In this document: one piece after another, positions 58,025-64,000 of the stretch
Numbering within the stretch: the first letter of the stretch is position 1
How the letters are laid out: every line of letters starts with the position of its first letter
NCBI GenBank assembly: GCA_030430455.1
Contig: JAUIJB010000011.1
Span: 1-64,000 of the forward strand
DNA: 64,000 bases
Origin: Verrucomicrobiia bacterium
Lineage (GTDB): Bacteria > Verrucomicrobiota > Verrucomicrobiia > Verrucomicrobiales > Akkermansiaceae
Direction of reading: 5' to 3'
Translations under genes and position numbers: made by a program
Notes under the pieces: model-generated
Seen by the model: only the letters and a program-made list of their open reading frames with translations
Told to the model about the DNA's origin: nothing
Databases searched by the model: none

Positions 58025-58705
58025 ATGCGTACTCTTCCCCTCCTCGCCCTCGGCGGCATCCTGCTGGCAGCCCCAGCCCATGCCACGCTGACGCTGAACT
58101 TCAACGCACCCTTCGGTGGAGGCATCTCCTCGAACTTCGCGGATGCGACCGGAACGGTGCCGACCGGGGGAGCCTCGCTCACCTACGGCATCCTGATCGA
58201 CACCGCCTCGGACGGGTTCCTGCTCGACTACAACTCCGACTTCAACCTGGCCGAAGGGTCCCTGCTCGACCTCACCACCGGGTTCGGAGCGGCCACCGAC
58301 GACCAGCTCTTCGTCTCGGTGGGGCTCAACAACCAGACCACCGACCTCACCGGGGTGCCCGAGGGCAACCCCTCGTTCTCGGGCGGTCCCGGCGCCCTGA
58401 ATGGCGCCATCCTTCCCGACTCGGTCGCGGGACTCCCCTTCGCGGTGATCTGGTTCGACGCGGGCCAGAATGTGGGCGCCAACGTGCCGGACGGAAGCAC
58501 CTTCGGCCTGCTGACCGATGCCGGCTTCCAGGCGGATTACTTCGTCCTCCCGGGCCCGGGCAACTCCAACAGCTACGACGCGATCTTCGCGGGCGAGGAT
58601 CCGGTGCGCTCGGCCAACGACGGTGTCTTCACCGCGATCCCCGAGCCCTCCTCGCTGATTCTCCTGTCCCTCGGCGGCCTCGGCCTGCTGCGGCGCCGGC
58701 GCTGA
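58025..58705 (+). CDS. PEP-CTERM protein, cassette member C
   Basis: 226 residues. A signal peptide (LPLLALGGILLAAPAHA), an extended beta-rich body sharing YGILIDTASDGF, FAVIWFDAG, STFGLLTDAG and EDPVRSAND with the other members, and a classical PEP-CTERM end (IPEPSSLILLSLGGLGLLRRRR). A strong intrinsic terminator follows, closing the cassette. No exosortase lies in the window. Confidence 0.92.
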   Translation: MRTLPLLALGGILLAAPAHATLTLNFNAPFGGGISSNFADATGTVPTGGASLTYGILIDTASDGFLLDYNSDFNLAEGSLLDLTTGFGAATDDQLFVSVGLNNQTTDLTGVPEGNPSFSGGPGALNGAILPDSVAGLPFAVIWFDAGQNVGANVPDGSTFGLLTDAGFQADYFVLPGPGNSNSYDAIFAGEDPVRSANDGVFTAIPEPSSLILLSLGGLGLLRRRR

Positions 58706-58762
58706 GCGCACTCGGTTGTTCGCGGAACAGTCGCGGGAAAGTCGCTGAAGACGATTTCAAGG

Positions 58763-58792
58763 CCCGGCTCCACTCGTGGAGCCGGGTTTTTT
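58763..58792 (+). terminator. Strong intrinsic terminator of the secreted-protein cassette
   Basis: A perfect 10-bp stem CCCGGCTCCA/TGGAGCCGGG with a 4-base loop (CTCG) followed by six T. It ends where the convergent Fe-S carrier gene stops. Confidence 0.95.
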
Positions 58793-59157
58793 CATGCCGC
58801 GAAGCTCTCGCCACACGAGCAGGTCACCACGGCATTCGGGTTGCTCACCTTGAAGCCGCCCTGCTGGAGGTCGTCGGAATAGTCCAGCTCGCTGCCGGTG
58901 ACGAAGAGCGCGCTCTTCGGGTCGATCACCACCGACACCCCGTTGCTCTCGACCAGGATGTCGCGGTCGCGCGGGCCGTCGACGAGGTCCATCTTGTACT
59001 GCAGGCCGCTGCAGCCGCCGCCGATCACGGCGATGCGCAGCGCCCCGTCGGCGCGGCCCTGCTTCTCGAGCAGTCCGCGCAGGTGGCCCGAGGCGCCGTC
59101 GAGCACCTTGATGAGCTTCTCGTTGCCGAGCTTGTAGTTGGCGGTGGCGACCGTCAT
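58792..59157 (-). CDS. A-type Fe-S cluster carrier (IscA/ErpA/SufA family)
   Basis: 121 residues, cytoplasmic. The three conserved Fe-S ligands are present: Cys49 in GGGCSGLQYKM and Cys113/Cys115 in CSCGESF. The pattern (alpha helix, GALRIAVIGGGCSGLQY, VVIDPKSALFVTGSELDY, GGFKVSNPNAV) is that of HesB-type carriers, which pass Fe-S clusters to target proteins. Not in an isc or suf operon. Divergent from the ANL gene across 62 bases. Confidence 0.93.
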   Translation of the reverse strand: MTVATANYKLGNEKLIKVLDGASGHLRGLLEKQGRADGALRIAVIGGGCSGLQYKMDLVDGPRDRDILVESNGVSVVIDPKSALFVTGSELDYSDDLQQGGFKVSNPNAVVTCSCGESFAA

Positions 59158-59219
59158 TCCGCCGCCAATCTGGCCCCCATCCTTGAAAGTGAAAACCGGA
59201 AATTCGACACTTCGCCGCC

Positions 59220-60656
59220 GTGAACCTGATCGAGGACATCGCCCGCCGCGCCGACCCCGCGGCGATCGCCCTGGTCTCCGCCGACCGGGAGATCACCTTC
59301 GGCGAGCTGTTCTCGCGCGCCGGGGAGCTGGCCGACGCCCTGCGCCCGCAGCTGCCGGCCGCCCGCCGCGCCCGGGTCGGCCTCGATTGCCGGGACGGCG
59401 TCGACTACATCCTCCTGTCGATGGCCCTGCTCCTCGCCGGCGCCTGCCTGGTCCCGCTGGCCGAGGAGCTCACCGCGGCCGAGCGCGACGAGGTGATCCG
59501 CACCACCTCGCTCGACTTCATCCTGCGCCACGGCGGCGGTGAAGACCTCGAAGGCAGCGAGGACGGCGGCGGGGGGCCCGCCCTGATCGCCCTCGACCCG
59601 GCCGATCCGGCTTTTCCGGAGGAAGGGTTCCAGGCCCTCAACCCGGCCTTCATCCGATTTTCCTCGGGCACCACGGGCACCAGCAAGGGGGTGGTGCTGT
59701 CGCACGAAAGCCTGCTCGCCCGGATCACCGCCGCCAACCGCGGCATGCAGCTCAGCCCCGCGGACCGCGTGCTGTGGATGCTGCCGATGGCCCACCACTT
59801 CGCGGTGTCGATCGTTCTCTACCTCCACGCCGGCGCCACCACCGTGCTCGAACCCCGCCCCCTGGCCGCCGACATCCTCGCCACCGCCGAGCGTCGGGGG
59901 GCGACGGTCATCTACGGCGCCCCCTTCCACTTCGCGCTGCTGGCCGCCGATCCGGGCTCCTTCCGCTGGCCCGGCCTGCGCCTCGCCGTGGCCACCGCCG
60001 CCGCGCTGCCCGCGACGGTCGCGGAGGGTTTCCGCCGGCGCTTCGACCAGCCACTGGTGCAGGGCCTCGGCATCATCGAGGTCGGCCTGGCCGTACTCAA
60101 CCTGGACGACGCGGCGGAGCACCCGACGGCCATCGGCAAGCCCCTCCCCGACTACGAGCTGCGCCTGCTCGACGCGGCCGGCGACGAGGTGAGCGACGGC
60201 GAGGCGGGTGAGTTCCGCATCCGTGGTCCCGGCCTGCTCGACGCCTACCTGGTGCCGTGGAACCCGTCCCCGCTCGAGGACGGCTACTTTGCCAGCGGCG
60301 ACCTGGTGCGACGCGAGCCCTCGGGCCTCCTCCGCCTGGTCGGGCGCATCAAGTCGGTGATCGTCGTGGCCGGGATGAAGGTCTTTCCCGAGGAAGTCGA
60401 GTCGGTGCTCGACCACCACCCCGGGGTCCGCCGCAGTCGCGTCCACCCGCGCGAGCACCCTCACAGCGGGCAGGTTCCGGTCGCCGAGTTCATTCCCGCG
60501 GACCCGGCCGCGCCGCCCAGCTCGCGCGAGCTCCAGGCTTACTGCCGCGAGCGGCTCTCCGCCTACAAGGTCCCGCTCCGCTTCACCGCCGTCGAGTCCC
60601 TCCCGCTGACCGCCTCCGGCAAGCTCCGCAGGACCGGCACCACCAAGGCGCCGTGA
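59220..60656 (+). CDS. ANL-superfamily adenylate-forming enzyme (acyl-CoA synthetase-like)
   Basis: 478 residues, GTG start, cytoplasmic. Activates a carboxylic acid as an acyl-adenylate and likely loads it to CoA or a carrier. Motifs: P-loop FSSGTTGTSKGVVLSHE, GLGIIEVG in place of the YGxTE motif, GYFASGDLVRREPSGLLRLVGRIK, and the C-terminal catalytic Lys in LPLTASGKLRRTG. Compact for the family, and the acid is unknown. No acyl-carrier or condensing enzyme lies beside it. Two small hairpins follow the stop. Confidence 0.88.
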   Translation: MNLIEDIARRADPAAIALVSADREITFGELFSRAGELADALRPQLPAARRARVGLDCRDGVDYILLSMALLLAGACLVPLAEELTAAERDEVIRTTSLDFILRHGGGEDLEGSEDGGGGPALIALDPADPAFPEEGFQALNPAFIRFSSGTTGTSKGVVLSHESLLARITAANRGMQLSPADRVLWMLPMAHHFAVSIVLYLHAGATTVLEPRPLAADILATAERRGATVIYGAPFHFALLAADPGSFRWPGLRLAVATAAALPATVAEGFRRRFDQPLVQGLGIIEVGLAVLNLDDAAEHPTAIGKPLPDYELRLLDAAGDEVSDGEAGEFRIRGPGLLDAYLVPWNPSPLEDGYFASGDLVRREPSGLLRLVGRIKSVIVVAGMKVFPEEVESVLDHHPGVRRSRVHPREHPHSGQVPVAEFIPADPAAPPSSRELQAYCRERLSAYKVPLRFTAVESLPLTASGKLRRTGTTKAP

Positions 60657-60662
60657 ACGGAG

Positions 60663-60681
60663 TGGCGCCTTCCGGGCGCCA
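60663..60681 (+). terminator. Hairpin after the ANL gene
   Basis: TGGCGCC/GGCGCCA with a 5-base loop starts 7 bases after the stop, with a second hairpin (GCGCCT...AGGCGC) right behind. No T tract. It covers the earliest possible start of the next gene. Confidence 0.4.
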
Positions 60682-62297
60682 TGTCATGGACCGGCGCCTT
60701 GCAGGCGCGCAGGCGCATCATCGCCCGCTTCCCCCGGCGGCTGCCGCTTGCCCCTCCGGCATCCCCCAAGCACCCCTTGCCCCGCGTTCCAATCCACTCC
60801 ATCTTCGATCATCCCGAGGCACCTGCCCCGCCCGCCCAGCCGAGGAACCTGCCCGCCCGCCCAGCCGTGGAACCCTCCCGCCCAGCCGTGGAACCCGCCC
60901 GCCCAGCCGTGGAACCCGCCCGCCCAGCCCAAAGAAACAAGGATCCCGTCCGGGGCGCGTTCTTCCACTTCTACCACCACGGCTCGGCGGCGAATCACTT
61001 CTTCCGCCGCCGCATCCGCCCGGCCGGGATGGGGCTGCTGGTCGCCGGGATCGTCGTCACCTTCCTCGCCGCGGGCCAGACCGGCGGCCGCGGGACGCAC
61101 CCGGTGTTCCAGCTGTTCTCGCTCGGCTTCAGCCTCGGCCTGCTGTCACTGGCCATCCTGCCGCTCCGCCGCGGCCGCCTGGAGGTCCATCGCGAGCTCC
61201 CGCCGCACGCCACCGCCGGCGAACCCTTGCGGCTGAGCTACCGCGTCCGCAACGCCGGCCGCCGCCGCCTGCGCAACGCCTGGCTGTGCGAGACCGCGCC
61301 CGACCCGCGCCCCGGCAAGGCCCGCTTCCTGGCATCGCGCGAACCCGGCGAGGAGACCCGCAACGCCTTCGACCGCACCTTCAGCTACTACCGCTGGAAC
61401 TGGCTGTGCGAGAAGCGCACCGCCTACGACTGCGAGACCGGGCCGGCGATCGACCTCGCCCCGGGCGAGTCGCGGACCACCCACGCCACCCTGCTGCCCC
61501 GACGCCGAGGGCTGGTTCCGCTCGACGACCTGAGGCTGCTGCTCCCCGACCCGCTCGGCTTCTTCCAGCGCTGCGTCCGCACCCCGGCCGGGGCGGCGAC
61601 GCTGGCGGTGCTACCGCGGCGACACCGGCTGCCGCCGTTTGCCCTGCCCGGCAGCGCGCGCTTCCAGCCGGGCGGCGACGCCACCTCGCGCCATGCCGGG
61701 CCGTCCGGCGAGTTCGTCGGCCTGCGCGACTACCGCCCCGGCGACCCGCCGCGCCTGATCCACTGGAAATCCTGGGCGCGCACCGGCCGGCCGATCGTCA
61801 AGGAGCTCGAGGACACCTTCTTCCCGCGCCACGGGCTGGTCCTCGACACCTTTCCCGAACATGGCGACGAGGACCTCTTCGAGCACGCCGTCTCGGTCGC
61901 CGCCTCCTTCGTCGCCGCGGTCGACACCCACGAGTGCCTCATCGACCTGATGTTCGTCGCCGGCCGCGAGCAGGTCGTCACCGCCGGCCGCGGCACCGGC
62001 CGCGCCGAGACCCTGCTCGAGGTGCTCGCCGGGGTCGAGCCCGCACCGGAGCCGGCCTTCGACCCGCTGCGCCGGCTGGTCGTCCGCCACGCCGAGGACC
62101 TTGCCGGCTGCCTGGCGATCTTCGCCGGCTGGTCGCCCGACCGCGCCCGCCTGCTCGAGCAACTCCGCATCGCCGGCATCGAGGTCGCCGCCATCGTGGT
62201 CTGCCAGCAGCGCCCGGAGGCGACCCCGCCGCGGGTCCACTTCCTCGAGGCCTCGTCGATCGCCCGCGACCTCATGAACCTGCCGCGCCAACTCTGA
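60681..62297 (+). CDS. DUF58 membrane protein (start uncertain)
   Basis: 538 residues from ATG 60681, but the first 76 are Pro/Ala/Arg-rich and encoded by hairpins and a 21-bp tandem repeat; a GTG at 60909 may be the true start. Then two membrane helices (AGMGLLVAGIVVTFLAAG and LFSLGFSLGLLSLAILPL), a beta-rich region, and the DUF58 core (GDATSRHAGPSGEFVGLRDYRPGDPPRLIHWKSWARTG). The vWA-like MIDAS appears degenerate (LVLDTFPE). Just upstream of a transglutaminase-like gene, as in many MoxR/DUF58/TgpA clusters, but no moxR is beside it. Confidence 0.85.
   Translation: MSWTGALQARRRIIARFPRRLPLAPPASPKHPLPRVPIHSIFDHPEAPAPPAQPRNLPARPAVEPSRPAVEPARPAVEPARPAQRNKDPVRGAFFHFYHHGSAANHFFRRRIRPAGMGLLVAGIVVTFLAAGQTGGRGTHPVFQLFSLGFSLGLLSLAILPLRRGRLEVHRELPPHATAGEPLRLSYRVRNAGRRRLRNAWLCETAPDPRPGKARFLASREPGEETRNAFDRTFSYYRWNWLCEKRTAYDCETGPAIDLAPGESRTTHATLLPRRRGLVPLDDLRLLLPDPLGFFQRCVRTPAGAATLAVLPRRHRLPPFALPGSARFQPGGDATSRHAGPSGEFVGLRDYRPGDPPRLIHWKSWARTGRPIVKELEDTFFPRHGLVLDTFPEHGDEDLFEHAVSVAASFVAAVDTHECLIDLMFVAGREQVVTAGRGTGRAETLLEVLAGVEPAPEPAFDPLRRLVVRHAEDLAGCLAIFAGWSPDRARLLEQLRIAGIEVAAIVVCQQRPEATPPRVHFLEASSIARDLMNLPRQL
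60831..60930. repeat. 21-bp tandem repeat in the DUF58 N-terminal region
   Basis: Four to five copies of a unit like GTGGAACCCGCCCGCCCAGCC. If translated it gives a VEPARPA-type peptide repeat. Each unit carries a GTG that could serve as a start codon. Confidence 0.85.
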
Positions 62298-62306
62298 GGT
62301 GGCATC

Positions 62307-62338
62307 CTGAAACTCTGAAACGCTGAAACGCTGAAACA
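62307..62338. repeat. 8-bp tandem repeat CTGAAACG x4
   Basis: Four near-identical copies in the 57-base gap between the DUF58 and transglutaminase-like genes. Confidence 0.85.
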
Positions 62339-62354
62339 CTCGAAAACAGACCCG

Positions 62355-64000
62355 ATGGGCGCGCCGCGGCTCCTGCTGGGGGCGGCGAGCCTGTTCTGGG
62401 GCGGCCTCGTCGGCCACCCCCTGGTCGGGCTCGGCATCGCCGTGGTGGTCGAGGCGCGCCACTGGACGCCGGTGCGCTGGAACTTCGGCGAGACCGCCTT
62501 CCGCAACGCGTGGAACGCCTCGGTCCTGCTCATCGGGCTCGCCGCGCTGCTCGCCTGGCTCGACGGCAACGGCCTGCTCGCGCTCGCCCGCACGGTCGTG
62601 TGGCTGCCACTCCTGCTGCTGCCGCTGCAGTTCGTGCAGTCTTACGGCATCAGCCGTAGCATGCCCCTGTCGACCTTCTCGATGTTCGTCCGCAAGCGCA
62701 AGAAGCACGCGGCCACCTACGGCCTGCCCTTCCGCGACGTCCGCTTTTGCTTCGACCACGCCTTCCTGGCCGCCATCCTGATCTCCTCGTCGATCGGGCG
62801 CTTCGCCAACGATACCCCGCTGTTCCTGCCCGGCGCCGCGGTGCTCCTGTTCTGGGCGCTGTCGCGGCAGTGGCGCGCCGCCGGCCGCCTCGTCCCGCTC
62901 ACCGCGCTGGCCATGGCCGTGCTCGGGATCGCCGGCGCCTACCTCGGCGAGCGCGCCATCGACTCCCTCGAGGACCGCTTCACCCGCGGCTCGCGCGGGT
63001 CGGGCAGCGACTACATGCTCCAGACCCAGACGGCGATCGGCACCTTCGAGGAGGTCAAGCAGTCGCCGGAGATCATCTGGCGCATCCGCCACCTCGAGGG
63101 CCCCCTGCCGACCCACCTCCGCCTGGCCAGCTACAACAGCTACCGCAACGCCGCCTGGACCGCGCGGCGGCCGCCCGAGGTCAACTCGATCTCCGACGAC
63201 TTCCGCGAGCTGACCCTCGGCAGCGACCCCGAGCTGCCGGTGCGGCTGGCGGCCATCAATGTCGACGAGGCCGCCGCCACCGCGGCCGGGCTGCCCGCCT
63301 TCGAGCTGCGCGGGGCGACCCCCGGTCGCGGCCTGCTGCCGGTGCCGCCGGGCGCCGGCAGCCTGTTCGACCTCGACGCCGACGCGGTCGAGCGCAACTC
63401 GCTGGGCTCCCTGCGGATTTTCCCGAAGAACCCGGTGGCCCGCTTCGCGGTGCGCTGGAACCGCGAATTCAACACCGCCGAGCCGCCGTGGGAGGACACC
63501 CACCAGGACGGCCGGCCGATGGTTCCGGACCTTTACGTTCCGGCCAGCGAGAAGGAGGACATCGCCGTCGTCGCCCGCGAGATCGGCCTCGCCGAGGGCA
63601 CCCTCGCCGAGAAGGTCCGCAAGCTGCGCAGCCACTTCCTGCGCAACTTCACCTACACCCGCTACCTCGACCGCACCCGCCCCCGTCGCGGCAAGCGCCA
63701 GCGGACCAACTTCGTCGGCATCTTCCTGCGCGAGACCCGCGCCGGCCACTGCGAGTACTTTGCCACCGCCACCACCTTGCTGCTGCGCGAGGTCGGGATC
63801 CCGGCGCGCTACTGCATCGGCTTCAGCGGCGGCACCACCAGCCGCGACCGCAAGACCGCGGTGATCCGCGGCACCAACGCCCATGCCTGGTGCACGGCCT
63901 GGGACGAGGAACGCCAGCGCTGGATCACCGTCGACCTGACCCCGCCGAACTGGCTTGAGAGCGACCGCCTCGACCGGCCCATCTGGCAGCCGCTCGCCGA
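62355..64000 (+). CDS. Transglutaminase-like membrane protein (TgpA type), 3' end outside window
   Basis: The frame is open from ATG 62355 to the window end (548 codons seen). About five membrane helices in the first 200 residues (LLLGAASLFWGGLVGHPLVG, LLPLQFVQSYG, HAFLAAILISSSIG, LFLPGAAVLLFWAL, LTALAMAVLGIAGAYLG) lead to an extracytoplasmic region and a transglutaminase-like core with the complete triad: Cys466 (RAGHCEYFATATTLLL), His510 (NAHAWCTAWD), Asp527 (WITVDLTPP). These proteins act on peptide bonds or amide links at the membrane and usually pair with DUF58, as here. A C-terminal membrane helix and DUF4129-type tail would be expected beyond the window. Confidence 0.88.
   Translation, partial: MGAPRLLLGAASLFWGGLVGHPLVGLGIAVVVEARHWTPVRWNFGETAFRNAWNASVLLIGLAALLAWLDGNGLLALARTVVWLPLLLLPLQFVQSYGISRSMPLSTFSMFVRKRKKHAATYGLPFRDVRFCFDHAFLAAILISSSIGRFANDTPLFLPGAAVLLFWALSRQWRAAGRLVPLTALAMAVLGIAGAYLGERAIDSLEDRFTRGSRGSGSDYMLQTQTAIGTFEEVKQSPEIIWRIRHLEGPLPTHLRLASYNSYRNAAWTARRPPEVNSISDDFRELTLGSDPELPVRLAAINVDEAAATAAGLPAFELRGATPGRGLLPVPPGAGSLFDLDADAVERNSLGSLRIFPKNPVARFAVRWNREFNTAEPPWEDTHQDGRPMVPDLYVPASEKEDIAVVAREIGLAEGTLAEKVRKLRSHFLRNFTYTRYLDRTRPRRGKRQRTNFVGIFLRETRAGHCEYFATATTLLLREVGIPARYCIGFSGGTTSRDRKTAVIRGTNAHAWCTAWDEERQRWITVDLTPPNWLESDRLDRPIWQPLA

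Noticed and set aside
58717..58729. TGTTC-GCG-GAACA palindrome resembling a LexA box
   Set aside because: The spacer is 3, not 4, and it lies between convergent gene ends where no promoter is expected.

Overview
The window is GC-rich, densely coded chromosomal DNA that fits the phylum Verrucomicrobia (a Verrucomicrobiaceae-like planctobacterium). The support is indirect but consistent: PEP-CTERM sorting tails, secreted proteins with thrombospondin type-3 calcium repeats and the C-terminal modules common in that phylum, proteins resembling the TIGR02597 paralogous family, a MoxR/DUF58/DUF4159/DUF4175 operon, secreted GH2 and GH105 glycosidases, GTP-dependent PEP carboxykinase, and short GC-rich mosaic repeats between genes. 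There is no rRNA or CRISPR array. One tRNA gene (Ala, anticodon CGC) is present.

Layout. 0-7.5 kb: a secreted SASA-type carbohydrate esterase, a large secreted calcium-repeat/LamG protein, and divergently a class II xylose isomerase. 7.5-13.7 kb: an accessory segment with an HNH endonuclease resembling modified-DNA-dependent enzymes, a SauUSI-like PLD/helicase/DUF3427 protein, a membrane NERD protein and a membrane-anchored orphan. 13.8 kb: a decayed copy of the 3' end of a GH105 gene. 14.0-28.7 kb: an eight-gene overlapping operon (TPR/HExxH peptidase, DUF4159, MoxR ATPase, DUF58, BatA-like vWA, DUF4175-like coiled-coil protein with a hexapeptide minisatellite, a second vWA-like membrane protein, and a cysteine-free C13-like protein). 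28.9-32.8 kb: the intact GH105 gene and a divergent GH2 glycosidase. 33-39.5 kb: RecQ divergent from a GNAT protein, with a LexA-like palindrome between them; a repeat mosaic carrying an IS481-type transposase; a membrane-anchored alpha/beta hydrolase; and tRNA-Ala. 40-48.9 kb: housekeeping genes (LysM lipoprotein, Lgt, M42 aminopeptidase, an outer-membrane-like protein, MazG, rhomboid protease, PEP carboxykinase). 49-53.7 kb: two paralogous membrane proteins and an HscA/HscB-like chaperone pair. 54-58.7 kb: a duplicated secreted cassette, TIGR02597-like protein followed by PEP-CTERM-type proteins. 58.8-64 kb: an A-type Fe-S carrier, an ANL-family adenylating enzyme, a second DUF58 protein, and a transglutaminase-like membrane protein cut by the window end.

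The best candidates for something not well described are (i) the tandem TIGR02597-like/PEP-CTERM cassette at 53986-58705, (ii) the MoxR operon ending in a caspase/C13-like protein with no cysteine, and (iii) the paired HNH and SauUSI-like genes at 7560-11706. The MoxR operon is also flanked by an 85-90 bp direct repeat derived from the GH105 gene end, which suggests a past rearrangement. All function calls come from reading motifs; no database search was run.
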